Position numbers and translations under genes: made by a program. Below, in pieces: positions 51,799 through 60,836 of a DNA stretch of 64,000 nt. Position 1 is the stretch's first letter. Each line of letters starts with the position of its first letter. The notes beneath the pieces were generated by a model, which worked only from the letters and a program-made list of their open reading frames with translations, searched no databases and was not told the origin of the DNA. Source of the DNA: CAXBBB01 sp963815505 (GTDB taxonomy: Bacteria > Bacteroidota > Rhodothermia > Rhodothermales > BA12); NCBI GenBank assembly GCA_963815505.1, contig CAWFGU010000027.1, positions 62,001 through 126,000 of the forward strand, read 5' to 3'.

Positions 51799-52624
51799 AT
51801 GCTCCGCACCCTCACGCTAACCGCTTTCCTCGTAGTCGGCCTCGGGGCACTCGTCTTCGTACCGACCCGCCCGGCGCAGTCAAACAGCGGGGGCGGTAAC
51901 GCGCGAAGCGCGGGTGTCCCAGGCGAGAGCACGTGCGCGTCGTCGGGGTGCCACGCGTCATTCGCGCTGAACAGCGGAAGTGGCTCGGTCGTGATTACGT
52001 CTGCGGACAGCTATGTGGCAGAGACAGCGCTCAATCTGACGGTGCGCGTCGCCCAATCCGAGGCTGCAACGTACGGGTTTCAGATCGCCGCGCGCGACGC
52101 CAATGGCGATCCTGTAGGCTCGTTCGAGTTGATCGACCAGGGGACGCGTTTTTCGGGCAGTACGTCCATTGGACAGCGCTACGTGGGGCACAATGCGCCG
52201 CGCGAGTCGGGCGAGTGGAGCGTTCGATGGCTACCTCAGACCGATCAGTCCGGGGATGTCACGTTCTACGCCACCGGCAACGCGGCCAACGGCAACGGTG
52301 GCTCATCGGGCGACCGCATCTATTCGACAAGCCGCGTAGTCACACAAGCGCAGGGAACGCCCGTCGAAGGCATCAATGAGGCGGCTGGGTTGCAGTTGAC
52401 TGTCAGGGGCGAGCATCCGATCGAGACGGACGATTCGTGTTCAGGTCGAAGGCGCCATGCAGGGGACGCTGGCGCTCTACGATGCGCTGGGCCGAATGCG
52501 GACGACGATTCCGTTCACAAACGGAGCGGGAGTGCTGGACCGAGGCGCACTGGAGGCTGGTCTTTATCTGCTCGTCGCCGACACGCCTCGAGGCCGCGTG
52601 ACTCGGAGCGTCGTTCTGCGCTGA
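51799..52624 (+). CDS. Choice-of-anchor V-like exported protein with T9SS C-terminal sorting domain, frameshifted
   Basis: Signal peptide MLRTLTLTAFLVVGLGALVF. Mature start GGNARSAGVPGESTCASSGC-H resembles the choice-of-anchor V domain, whose family starts with a GAPGE-x-CxxCH-like motif. The frame then enters junk near 52425, but the next frame gives ALYDALGRMRTTIPFTNGAG, LDRGALEAGLYLLVAD and TRSVVLR ending at 52624: a type IX secretion sorting domain. One base is therefore wrong between about 52415 and 52440. The protein is probably exported across the outer membrane by T9SS. Confidence 0.78.
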
Positions 52625-52741
52625 CGGGAGAGCAAGGCGTTCTGGAACTGTTGGAAAACACCTGCGGACAGCTGCTCTGCCGTGTTGATGCGGAAGTGGC
52701 GCGCGTCGTAGGTTGACCGCTCACCCTACTCGACTTACCGC

Positions 52742-54154
52742 ATGTCCATCAAATTCGGCACCGACGGCTGGCGCGCCGTCATCGGCGATGACTTCACCTA
52801 CGTTAACCTCGAAATCGTAACGAGGGCGACCGCCAAATGGCTGTTCGACACGGCGGGGGATGCGCCCTCCGTCGTGTTGGGCCACGACACGCGCTTCCAG
52901 GGGCGCGCCTTCAGCGAGTTCACCGCACGCGTGTTCGCCTCGCTGGGCGTCCGCGTCATCCTCGCATCGCGCGTAGCTCCCACTCCGGCTATTTCGTGGG
53001 GCGCGTTGGGTTATGGCCTGGACGCGGGCATCGTCATCACGGCGAGTCACAATCCGCCCAGCTATTCGGGCTTCAAGATCAAAGCCTCATTCGGCGGTCC
53101 CGCCTCGCCCGAGCAGATCGCAGCCGTCGAGGAGCACTATGATTACGACGGTGCCGACAGCTACGAACTCAAATCGCTGGCCGATCTGATGGACGCCGGA
53201 CTGATCGAAGAACGTGACGTGACGGGTGACTACCTCGACGTGCTCCGCGAGCGTCTGGATGTGGAGGCCATTGCCGGAAGCGGTCTCAAAATCGCGCACG
53301 ACGCGATGTACGGAGCTGGGCGAGGACTCGTCGCCGATCTCATCGGAGCCGAGAACGTCGTCTCGCTGCACGACACGTTGAATCCCGGTATGATGGGGCA
53401 GGCGCCCGAACCGATCGAGCGCAATCTGGATGAGTTGAGCAAAACCATCGTCCGCGAAGGCTGCGCTGCTGGTCTCGCCAATGACGGTGACGCCGACCGC
53501 ATCGGTATGTACGACGAGACCGGTGCTTTCGTCGATTCGCACCAGTTGTTGGCGCTGCTCGTCAAGTACCTCCACGAAGAGCGTGGCCTGTCCGGCTCAA
53601 TCGTCAAAACCTTTTCGACGACGCAGATGCTCGACAAAATGGGCGAGACGTACGGGCTGCCCGTCGAGACGACCATGATCGGCTTCAAGTACATCGGCAA
53701 GATGATCGTCGACGGTGACGTGATCGTGGGCGGTGAGGAGAGCGGCGGCATGGCCGTCAAGGGGCACATTCCCGAGCGCGATGGCATCTACATTGGCCTG
53801 CTCATCGTCGAGATGATGGTGCGCAGGGGCAAAAAGCTCTCGGAACTGGTGCAAGAGCTCTTCGACGAATTCGGCGCTCACCGCAACATCCGTGTCGACG
53901 TGCACACGACGCATGAGCGCAAAGCAGCCGTACTGGAACGCCTCTCGAGTGAGGGGTTGTCCAGCGTCGACGGTCACCCTGTCACCGACGTGCAAACCCT
54001 TGACGGCTTCAAGTACCTGATGAGCGATCGCTGGCTACTCGTCCGCCCATCTGGCACGGAACCCGTCCTGCGCGTCTATTCCGAAGCGCCGACCGAAGAC
54101 GAAGCCAGAGCTACCGTCGCCGACGCGATGACGCAGTTGGGCTTGGAAGCGTAG
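52742..54154 (+). CDS. Phosphoglucomutase/phosphomannomutase family enzyme
   Basis: 470 residues, alpha-D-phosphohexomutase family. Phosphoserine Ser102 in GIVITASHNPPSYSG, metal loop DGDADR (248-253), sugar loop GGEESGGMA, phosphate loop RPSGTEPVLRVYSEA. Interconverts hexose 1- and 6-phosphates for envelope sugar synthesis. The substrate (glucose, mannose or glucosamine) cannot be decided. Start ATG 52742 follows the CTCACC-type leader of this genome. Confidence 0.92.
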   Translation: MSIKFGTDGWRAVIGDDFTYVNLEIVTRATAKWLFDTAGDAPSVVLGHDTRFQGRAFSEFTARVFASLGVRVILASRVAPTPAISWGALGYGLDAGIVITASHNPPSYSGFKIKASFGGPASPEQIAAVEEHYDYDGADSYELKSLADLMDAGLIEERDVTGDYLDVLRERLDVEAIAGSGLKIAHDAMYGAGRGLVADLIGAENVVSLHDTLNPGMMGQAPEPIERNLDELSKTIVREGCAAGLANDGDADRIGMYDETGAFVDSHQLLALLVKYLHEERGLSGSIVKTFSTTQMLDKMGETYGLPVETTMIGFKYIGKMIVDGDVIVGGEESGGMAVKGHIPERDGIYIGLLIVEMMVRRGKKLSELVQELFDEFGAHRNIRVDVHTTHERKAAVLERLSSEGLSSVDGHPVTDVQTLDGFKYLMSDRWLLVRPSGTEPVLRVYSEAPTEDEARATVADAMTQLGLEA

Positions 54155-54463
54155 CGGGAAGACGGCTCGCCATATGGCCGCGCAGTCCACCTACACTGGC
54201 GGGAAAGCTGGTGTGGGTGGACTCGGTGCGGGCAGAGTTGTCGGCCTGGTCATGCTGGGATTGAGCGATACCGCGCGCTGCTCTATTTGCTGATCGTCGC
54301 CGACGGGTCTTGGGTAGCTGTCTGCTTCGCATTGCCAGCAGATGTTCTTCCGACGTGCAACTGCGTCGGGCCTGCTTCAGCTCGGCTGGCGAGGGTACGT
54401 TCGTTAGCGGTCTCGGCGCTTAAATGGACGTATCGCGGGCGGATGTTGCGGTGCAACTGAGCG
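54155..54463. other. Gene-free interval with a long hairpin
   Basis: About 310 bp between the phosphohexomutase and the convergent GAF gene. AGTCCACCTACAC (54184-54196) and GTGTGGGTGGACT (54211-54223) pair over 13 positions (one G-U). No T-run follows, so it may be a weak terminator or repeat. The remainder shows no convincing coding signal. Confidence 0.6.
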
Positions 54464-54940
54464 TCAGCCAAAGCGTCGGCCAAGCATGGCGCAGAGGTCT
54501 TCGAGTGCCGCTTGGTCACGTGTGTCGAAGGCATCCGGCACGTCGGAGTCTACGTCGAGGACAGCGAGGAGCTCACCTGACGCCGTGACGACGGGAACGA
54601 CGATCTCACTCCGCGTCGAGCTAGCGCAGGCGATGTGGCCGGGAAAGGCGTCTACGTCGGGGACGAGCTGCGTCGTCCGAGTTCGGGCCGCGGCTCCGCA
54701 GACGCCACGGGCGTATGGGATGCGCAGGCAGCCGTGGCCGCCTTGGTAGGGTCCGATCGTTAGCATAGCTGGAGCGGTGCGGCGGTAGAAACCGGTCCAG
54801 TCGTACTGGTCGAACGCGTGGTGCAACTCGCACGCAACCGTTGCCATCGCCGCGATCCAGTCGGTTTCGCCTTCAAGCAAGCTGTCGATGCGGGCGCGCA
54901 CTTCGGCGTACGTTTCGGCCCGTGTGGTGAGGTCAGGCAT
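54464..54940 (-). CDS. msrC: Free methionine-(R)-sulfoxide reductase (GAF domain)
   Basis: 158 residues, one GAF domain. The three redox cysteines Cys71, Cys81 and Cys105 have the same spacing (10 and 24) as the fRMsr enzyme of E. coli (Cys84, 94, 118); GPYQGGHGCLRIPYARGVCG and HIACASSTRSEIVVPV are typical. Repairs oxidised free methionine with thioredoxin. The N-terminus before GAF is short. Its start overlaps the DUF427 gene by 8 bp. Confidence 0.92.
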   Translation of the reverse strand: MPDLTTRAETYAEVRARIDSLLEGETDWIAAMATVACELHHAFDQYDWTGFYRRTAPAMLTIGPYQGGHGCLRIPYARGVCGAAARTRTTQLVPDVDAFPGHIACASSTRSEIVVPVVTASGELLAVLDVDSDVPDAFDTRDQAALEDLCAMLGRRFG

Positions 54941-55226
54941 CGGCGGTCTCTGTTACCTCGACGCCTTTCCAGAACGCGACGTGACCTTTGATTTCGCTCG
55001 CAGCCTGTTTCGGTTCGGCGTAGGTCCAGGCGGCATTGGCGTTGGTTTGCCCGCCGGTCGTGATGGAGTAATACGACGCCTCGCCTTTCCACGGGCAGGT
55101 GGTGTGATGCGTCGTCGGTTCGAGCACGTCCCAGTTGAGGCTGTTGGTGGGAAAGTAGTGATTGCCTTCGACGACGACGGTGGCGTCGCTCTCGGCGATT
55201 GTGGCGCCGTTCCAGGTGGCTTTCAT
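54933..55226 (-). CDS. DUF427 domain protein
   Basis: 97 residues. MKATWNGATIAESDATVVVE, HYFPTNSLNW and TTCPWKGEASYYSI, with AWTYAEPKQAASEIKGHVAF near the end, match DUF427. Start 55226 (or 55229, adding one Met) is chosen because the upstream open frame carries no family similarity. Function unknown; the fold is a small beta barrel. Overlaps msrC by 8 bp and is first in that unit. Confidence 0.9.
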   Translation of the reverse strand: MKATWNGATIAESDATVVVEGNHYFPTNSLNWDVLEPTTHHTTCPWKGEASYYSITTGGQTNANAAWTYAEPKQAASEIKGHVAFWKGVEVTETADA

Positions 55227-55229
55227 CAT

Positions 55230-55586
55230 GGCGATGGAGGAGGAGACAGGATGAGGTGAAAAACTGAGATCGTGTAGTGTAGGCGGACTGCAGCGCCCAA
55301 AGAGCGTGGAGCCGAATGTGAACACGGTCAAACCGGAAAAGAGTTCGGACATCTGCACGCTGTGCTCGTCGGCATTACCAATCGCCGCGTCGGCAAACGT
55401 GTCGAGAGGAGTGGACGAGAGCACGCGTTTCTACGCGCGGGTACGAGACAATGCGGTTGTGGCCCAGGGAGTGAGGGGTACGCCTCGAAGAGGAGCCTCA
55501 ACAGGTGGCAGGACGGAAGTCACTACCTGCACGGCGTACGATGTGATAAGGTGAGCCGGCTTAGCGAGGTGAGGTGCCCGGGCCGT
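55230..55586. other. Interval without recognised genes
   Basis: About 357 bp between DUF427 and the small membrane protein gene. No frame shows similarity or a signal peptide; no strong hairpin is visible. It contains the promoter region for the minus-strand DUF427-msrC unit. Confidence 0.5.
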
Positions 55587-56027
55587 TCATGCGTCGCCCA
55601 GTCCTCGGCCCAGCGTCCAGACGACGAGCGCGCCGCGTACGATCCAGGCCAGCGTCCGAAGCCAGTTGGTCGATACCAAACGAGCATGCGCCGCCGCGTT
55701 CCATCCGTTCGCGAGCGTGTCGTGCGCAGGGATCGATGCCAGGGCCGTCGTTGCCCAGATGATGCCTACCAGCGCCAGTCCCATCCACGCCGCCCAGCCC
55801 GGCCACGCGTCGGGACGGTGTACGACCAGCGCGATGGCCGTCGCGAGTTCGACGAGCATGAGCGGAACGACGATCCACGAGATCCGGCGCGCGTGTTCGG
55901 ACTCGTAGGCCGCGAATCCGTCGGTTCCGACACCTGCGAACAGGGGGTAGTGAACCAGCTGAACCATCAAGATGACGCCGACCATCGCGAGGGTAGACGC
56001 GGCGTGCGCGAGGACGAGTGCTTTCAC
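55587..56027 (-). CDS. Four-helix conserved membrane protein
   Basis: 146 residues from a GTG start (MKALVLAHAASTLAMVGVIL). Helices near residues 5-25, 48-68, 75-95 and 118-138; conserved polar motifs HYPLFAGVGTDGFAAYESEH and RRISWIVVP are the hallmark of this family of unknown function. The start overlaps the stop of the flavin oxidase gene (GTGA), so translation is coupled; a redox-related role is possible. Confidence 0.75.
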   Translation of the reverse strand: MKALVLAHAASTLAMVGVILMVQLVHYPLFAGVGTDGFAAYESEHARRISWIVVPLMLVELATAIALVVHRPDAWPGWAAWMGLALVGIIWATTALASIPAHDTLANGWNAAAHARLVSTNWLRTLAWIVRGALVVWTLGRGLGDA

Positions 56028-57301
56028 GCCGACGCGCGGTCGGCGATCAGGGCTTCGGCCGCCCTGCGTCCGCTTCGCATGGCCCCGTTGATCGACGCCG
56101 TCGCGGCCCAATCGCCGCAGCGGTAGAGGCCGGGACGGATGCGTACGTCGGCGTCTCGCGGGCTGAGGAAGGGCGGCGACTGGTCAGGCAATCCATAGGT
56201 GATCCGGTAGCTGCGAAGCATGCGCCATTCGGCTGTAATGGGGCCGTACCATCGTCCGAGTTGGGCGCGGACGCGCTGCTGGAGCATCTCGTCCGATTCG
56301 TCCGGCAGTCCGACTACGACGACGCATACGAGCGATTCGCCTCTGGGTGCGTAGCCTGGCGCTACGTCCGACGGAACGCTCAGGTTGGTGATTGGCCCAT
56401 CGCTCGTTCCGTTGAGTACGAGCGTCGGCCCGTCCGTCGGCGACGAGGGAGCGGCGTAGTAGAAGCAGACCTCGCCCAGCCCGGCGGTGGGTGTTGCGGG
56501 CGTGTCGTGGAGGACGCCCAGTCGCTCGGCAGCGGGCGCCTCGGTAGCCACGACGATAGAGGACGCGTCGATGCGTTCGCCGCCTTCGAGTACGACGCTG
56601 CTCGCGTCCAGGCTCGCCACCGGTGCGTTCAGCCGAATCGCCCCGGTCGGTAGGGGAGCCGCGATCAGGTTGGGAAGCGCTTGCATTCCACCGGCAGGGA
56701 GCGTCGCGCGGCCCTCGCTGAACATCTTGAACACGAACTCGAACATCCGGCTCGATGCCTTGAGGTCGGGGTCGAGTGTGATGCCGCCTAAGAAGGGACG
56801 GAAGAAGCGGTCGATCATCGTCGGAGAGAAGCGCCACCGTGTGCTCAGCGCGTCTTTCGTGGTCATCTCCTCGCTAGCGAATACGTCGCTGATTTTCATA
56901 CGCTTCGTCTTGGTGCGCAGCGCGGCGACGCGGAGTTTGTCGCGCAACGTCCCGACCGAACTGAACACGGTAGGGATCGCGGCCAGTGGGTTGCGGAACG
57001 GGTCGGCGATGTGGGTGAATCCGTCTTTCAGACGCACCAACGCTCCGGCGTTGAAGGCGTGTAAATCCAGGCGCGAGAGATCAACGAAGCGTGGAGGTTC
57101 GGGGTAGGCATCGAGGTAGACCTGAAAACCGCGGTCCAGCCGAAACCCGCCTACCTGATCGGTTCGAATGCGTCCGCCTACCGCATCGGCGGCGTCGAGC
57201 AGGACAAACGGAACGTGCGCGGCGTGGAGCGTCCGAGCGACGGCGAGGCCACTCACTCCGGCTCCGACGATGACAACGGGAGCGGCGGGCGGGTCGGGCA
57301 C
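56024..57301 (-). CDS. FAD-dependent amine oxidase / protoporphyrinogen oxidase-like protein
   Basis: 425 residues. Rossmann FAD site VIVGAGVSGLAVARTLHAAH, then LLDAADAVGGRIRTDQVGGF and DRGFQVYLDAYPE, ending with YRCGDWAATASINGAMRSGR where FAD is clamped. Related to flavin monoamine oxidases and carotenoid or protoporphyrinogen oxidases; substrate unknown. Soluble, with no signal peptide. It leads a two-gene unit with the four-helix membrane protein. Confidence 0.85.
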   Translation of the reverse strand: MPDPPAAPVVIVGAGVSGLAVARTLHAAHVPFVLLDAADAVGGRIRTDQVGGFRLDRGFQVYLDAYPEPPRFVDLSRLDLHAFNAGALVRLKDGFTHIADPFRNPLAAIPTVFSSVGTLRDKLRVAALRTKTKRMKISDVFASEEMTTKDALSTRWRFSPTMIDRFFRPFLGGITLDPDLKASSRMFEFVFKMFSEGRATLPAGGMQALPNLIAAPLPTGAIRLNAPVASLDASSVVLEGGERIDASSIVVATEAPAAERLGVLHDTPATPTAGLGEVCFYYAAPSSPTDGPTLVLNGTSDGPITNLSVPSDVAPGYAPRGESLVCVVVVGLPDESDEMLQQRVRAQLGRWYGPITAEWRMLRSYRITYGLPDQSPPFLSPRDADVRIRPGLYRCGDWAATASINGAMRSGRRAAEALIADRASA

Positions 57302-57415
57302 AGAGGCGGGAGTTAGCGAGGGGCAAGGCGGGCGTGCCGCAGAGACACGAACGCTACCAACGGCGTGCGCCCTGCCCCGGTTACCGCAACTTGGTGAAGA
57401 GTCCGAAAGCCCCGC

Positions 57416-58843
57416 TCAGTCGGAAGTGGCTTCGGCCTTGTCGGTCGATCCGTCGAACGGTGCGTCGGACTTGCCCAGCACGTGGCGAAGCAGACCGGTG
57501 AGGCGCGGCTCGCGCCAGCGGTAGTCCGTTTCGATCAGTCGTTCGGGCGCGATGCGGACGCTCTTGAGCAGCGCCTCGTCTGCCACCTCGCCCATCACCG
57601 CCTTCGCCACGCCGCCGGGTATCTTGAAGAACGTCGGCCGCTTGAGGACGCCGCCCAGCGTGGTTGCCAGTTCGGCCATCGTGACCGGGTTGGGCGAGGT
57701 GAGGTTGACCGCTCCGCTCAGCCGCTCGGTCGCCAGCGCATGGACGTAGCCGCCCGCCGCATCGTCCAGCCCGATCCACGAAAACCATTGGTGCGCCGAT
57801 CCCAGCCGCCCGCCGATGCCCAATTTGAACGCGGGCAGCATGAGCTCGAGCGCTCCGGCTTTGGGCGAGAGGACGATGCCCGTTCGCAGGTGGACTACGC
57901 GGATTCCGGCGTCCTCGGCGGCCTGCGTCGCGCGCTCCCACTGGCGCGTGACCAGGCTCAGAAAGCCTGTCTCCGAGATCGGCGACTCTTCGGTCAGGAT
58001 GCGGTTGCCGCCGTCACCATAGATGCCGATGGCCGACGCCGAGAGCAGCGTTTTGGGCGGCGCGTCGAGGTTGGCGAGCGTTTTAGCCAGCAGTTCCGTC
58101 CCCTGCAACCGGCTCTGGAGGATGCGCTCCTTCTTTTCGTCTGTCCAGCGGAGGGCGAAGATGTTTTCGCCCGCCAAGTGGATCACGGCGTCGACGCCTT
58201 CCAGCTTCTCGGACTCGATCACGCCCTGTCTCGGCTGCCAGAAGATGGCGTCGGGGTTCTTGCCTGACTCACTCCGCGTGACGGGCAAAACAGTGTGACC
58301 GCCCCCCTGGAGCATCGCCGTGAGCGCCGTTCCGATTAATCCGGACGCTCCGGTTATGGCAATGCGCATGGGCGAGAGGTCGTAGGTCTGGTGCATGGTC
58401 AAATCGGCGTGTGTGGTGCGGTGGCGGTAGGCGAACTGGCGAGACAACTCGGCTCGAATGGCGCCACCGGCAGCCAGGTTGCCTAGCGGTCCGGCGGGCA
58501 AGGCGAAATCGATAGCGTCGACGAGGAGAGAAGTGCCGCTGGCGGCGGGCTCCATGGTGTGGCGATGCGTCCACGAGGCAAACGGTCCGCGCGCCTGAAC
58601 ATCGGTGAACCCCTCTCCCTCGGCGAAGTCCTGATGGACGGCCTTCCAGCGGATACCGGGGCCGAGGGGAGCCGGGTGGATGTCGAACTCGGCCACATCG
58701 CCGTCGCGGATCCCGTCCATCCGCCGGACGCGGATGTCGGTCCACGGCGGAGCCAAACGCTGAAACGCACCCGGGCGTGCGTGCCATCGGAACAGGTCGT
58801 CCGACGAAACCGGCATCGGCGAGGCAAAACGTAAACGCGGCAT
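57416..58843 (-). CDS. SRPBCC domain fused to TIGR01777-type NAD-dependent epimerase (YfcH/SulA-like)
   Basis: 475 residues. Residues 1-150 are a polyketide-cyclase-like SRPBCC (LFRWHARPGAFQRLAPPWTD, FTDVQARGPFASWTHRHTME). From about 160 on a short-chain epimerase: RIAITGASGLIGTALTAMLQ, VIHLAGENIFALRWTDEKK, SASAIGIYGDGGNRILTEES, and the C-terminal DUF1731-like helix (LLKSVRIAPERLIETDYRWR). The fusion is known in TIGR01777 proteins. Function unknown. Overlaps the mscS gene by 1 bp (ATGA). Confidence 0.9.
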   Translation of the reverse strand: MPRLRFASPMPVSSDDLFRWHARPGAFQRLAPPWTDIRVRRMDGIRDGDVAEFDIHPAPLGPGIRWKAVHQDFAEGEGFTDVQARGPFASWTHRHTMEPAASGTSLLVDAIDFALPAGPLGNLAAGGAIRAELSRQFAYRHRTTHADLTMHQTYDLSPMRIAITGASGLIGTALTAMLQGGGHTVLPVTRSESGKNPDAIFWQPRQGVIESEKLEGVDAVIHLAGENIFALRWTDEKKERILQSRLQGTELLAKTLANLDAPPKTLLSASAIGIYGDGGNRILTEESPISETGFLSLVTRQWERATQAAEDAGIRVVHLRTGIVLSPKAGALELMLPAFKLGIGGRLGSAHQWFSWIGLDDAAGGYVHALATERLSGAVNLTSPNPVTMAELATTLGGVLKRPTFFKIPGGVAKAVMGEVADEALLKSVRIAPERLIETDYRWREPRLTGLLRHVLGKSDAPFDGSTDKAEATSD

Positions 58844-59880
58844 CAGGTACCCGTGATGGTGGGCGGGGGAGCGTTGCCGATCCCTCCAGATCCGCTCGCT
58901 CCGTCACCGCCGCCGAAGAGCGACGATTTCTCGAACGCCTTGGCCTCGTCGATGAACAGCTGCATGTGCGGAAACGGAATCTCGATGTCGGCCGCGTCGA
59001 GCGCACCCTTAGCCTTCTCGATGTACTCGAAGCGCATCGGCACTTCGGCTCTAGCGTTTTCGAGGTAAAACCGAAGCTCCATGTTGACGCTGCTGTCGCC
59101 CAATTCGGTGACCACGACTTTGGGCTCGGGCGTCGTCGCTATCCGGTCGTCGCCTTCGAGCGTTGCGAGCACGACTTCGCGTGCGCGCTGCATGTTCTCC
59201 TTGTACGCGATACCGAACGGCACCTGGACGCGGACGTGGTGCAGCATCGCGTGGTTGATCAGTTTCTGGTTGACCATCGTCACGTTGGGCATCACCATGA
59301 CGGTGTCGTTGAGCGTGCGCAGCCGCGTCGAGCGTAGGCTGATCTCCATCACCGTACCGTACGTGCCGTCGACCTCGACCTGGTCGCCTACCGAGAACGG
59401 ACGGTCGAGCAAGATCGTCACGCCCGAAATGAAGTTCTGAACCGTGTCCTGCGACGCAAAACCGACCGCGATGCCGACGATCGACAGACCCGCTAGCAGC
59501 GTCGTGATGTCGACGCCGAGTTGGTCGAGCACCATCAAACTGATGAACGTTAGCCCGACGATGCGGAAGCTCTTGCCCACCAGCGACTCGACGCCCGCGT
59601 CAACGCGCTTGCTCTGGTGCATGACGCGGCTGAGCAGCCCTCTGACGACGCGGTAGACGAAGTACAGCAGCAGCCAGACGACGATCGCTTGCAGCAGGAG
59701 TGGAATGAACTCGGCCACCAGAGCGATGCCTCCGTCGCTCACCTGATTCCAGAACTCAGAAACGTTGCCTTCGGAGAGTGCTTTGGCAGCCTGTCCTACC
59801 TGCTCGCTGAGATCGCCGATCCCGCTAGTCGTGTCGGCAACGGCCGGGTCGGTGTCTTGTGGGAGCATCGATAATTGCAT
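58843..59880 (-). CDS. Small-conductance mechanosensitive channel family (MscS)
   Basis: About 345 residues from ATG 59880. Helices at residues about 55-80, 100-120 and 130-150, then the MscS pore-helix/beta domain: SIVGIAVGFASQDTVQNFIS, VTILLDRPFSVGDQVEVDGT and YGTVMEISLRSTRLRTLNDT. Opens on membrane tension and releases solutes under hypo-osmotic shock. C-terminal tail is Gly/Ser/Pro rich. A sigma70-like promoter overlaps the end of folD. Confidence 0.92.
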   Translation of the reverse strand: MQLSMLPQDTDPAVADTTSGIGDLSEQVGQAAKALSEGNVSEFWNQVSDGGIALVAEFIPLLLQAIVVWLLLYFVYRVVRGLLSRVMHQSKRVDAGVESLVGKSFRIVGLTFISLMVLDQLGVDITTLLAGLSIVGIAVGFASQDTVQNFISGVTILLDRPFSVGDQVEVDGTYGTVMEISLRSTRLRTLNDTVMVMPNVTMVNQKLINHAMLHHVRVQVPFGIAYKENMQRAREVVLATLEGDDRIATTPEPKVVVTELGDSSVNMELRFYLENARAEVPMRFEYIEKAKGALDAADIEIPFPHMQLFIDEAKAFEKSSLFGGGDGASGSGGIGNAPPPTITGT

Positions 59881-59885
59881 TCGAA

Positions 59886-59913
59886 AGAATAGAGACTGAA
59901 AATAAAGAGTCAA
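59886..59913 (-). promoter_or_regulatory. Possible sigma70-type promoter of mscS
   Basis: On the minus strand TTGACT (59913-59908), 16 nt, TATTCT (59891-59886), only a few bases before the mscS start. The stretch is AT-rich and overlaps the folD stop codon. A leaderless or very short-leader transcript would result, which makes the call tentative. Confidence 0.35.
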
Positions 59914-60785
59914 GAAGAGCGTTTCGCCGCTTCCAACGTGTTACGCAGCAGCAGGGCAATCGTCATCGGGCCGACGCCGCCTGGGACGGGCGTAATGGCA
60001 CCCGCGACCTCACGAACCGCCCCGAAGTCCACGTCACCGACGAGCCGGTAGCCGCGTTCGCGCGTGGCGTCGTCGACGCGGTTGATGCCCACGTCGATGA
60101 CTGTCGCGCCGGGTTTGACCATGTCGGCGGTCACGAAGCCTGCGCGCCCGATGGCGGCGATCAGAATGTCGGCCTGCCGCGTGATCGACGCTAAGTCGCG
60201 GGTGCGGCTGTGGCAGACCGTAACGGTCGCGTCGATGCCCCTAGCGAGCAGCAGCCCGGCCATCGGTTTGCCGACGATGTTGCTGCGCCCGACGACGACG
60301 GCGTGCGCGCCGCTGGTCTCGATATTCGACCGTTTGAGTAGCTCTACGATGCCTGCGGGCGTCGCCGGGGCGAAGGCGTCGGCTCCGATTTGCAAGCGTC
60401 CGATGCTGACCGGGTGAAAGCCGTCCACGTCTTTGCCGGGCGCAATGGCTTCGATCACGGCCTGCTCGTCGATCTGGCCGGGGAGCGGAAGCTGAACGAG
60501 GATGCCGTCGACCGATTCGTCCCGGTTGAGCCGGTCGATCTCGGCGAGCAGATCGGTCTGCGATAGGGTGTCCGGATGACGAATCGTGTCGCTGTCGATC
60601 CCAGCCTCCTTGGCTGCTTTCGTCTTGGCCCGCACGTAGGACGCCGATGCCGGATGCTCGCCGACGAGCAGAACAGCGAGATAAGGCGCGCGTCGCCCGT
60701 CGGAGGTGAACGCTGAAACGTCGCGAGCCACGTCAGCGCGCACGTCGGCGGCGATGGCTGTTCCGTCGATGAGGCGAGCAGGCAT
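59910..60785 (-). CDS. folD: Bifunctional methylenetetrahydrofolate dehydrogenase/cyclohydrolase FolD
   Basis: 291 residues. Tyr50 and Lys54 in SYVRAKTKAAKEAGI catalyse the cyclohydrolase step; ILVQLPLPGQI, DVDGFHP, VVVGRSNIVGKPMAGLLL (NADP-binding) and AITPVPGGVGPMTIALLL are all present. Interconverts C1 units on tetrahydrofolate in the cytosol. It lies upstream of mscS on the same strand. Confidence 0.97.
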   Translation of the reverse strand: MPARLIDGTAIAADVRADVARDVSAFTSDGRRAPYLAVLLVGEHPASASYVRAKTKAAKEAGIDSDTIRHPDTLSQTDLLAEIDRLNRDESVDGILVQLPLPGQIDEQAVIEAIAPGKDVDGFHPVSIGRLQIGADAFAPATPAGIVELLKRSNIETSGAHAVVVGRSNIVGKPMAGLLLARGIDATVTVCHSRTRDLASITRQADILIAAIGRAGFVTADMVKPGATVIDVGINRVDDATRERGYRLVGDVDFGAVREVAGAITPVPGGVGPMTIALLLRNTLEAAKRSS

Positions 60786-60836
60786 AGGGGCTGGTTTCGG
60801 ATGAGAGAGCAGCCTGAAAGGTAGCGGCCGGCGGGA

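Noticed and set aside
54283..54534. 83-codon minus-strand frame after the phosphohexomutase
   Set aside because: Overlaps the GAF gene end, low-complexity composition and no leader; not supported as a gene.
55306..55554. 82-codon plus-strand frame in the 55.2-55.6 kb gap
   Set aside because: No similarity, no signal peptide, no neighbour context; likely chance.
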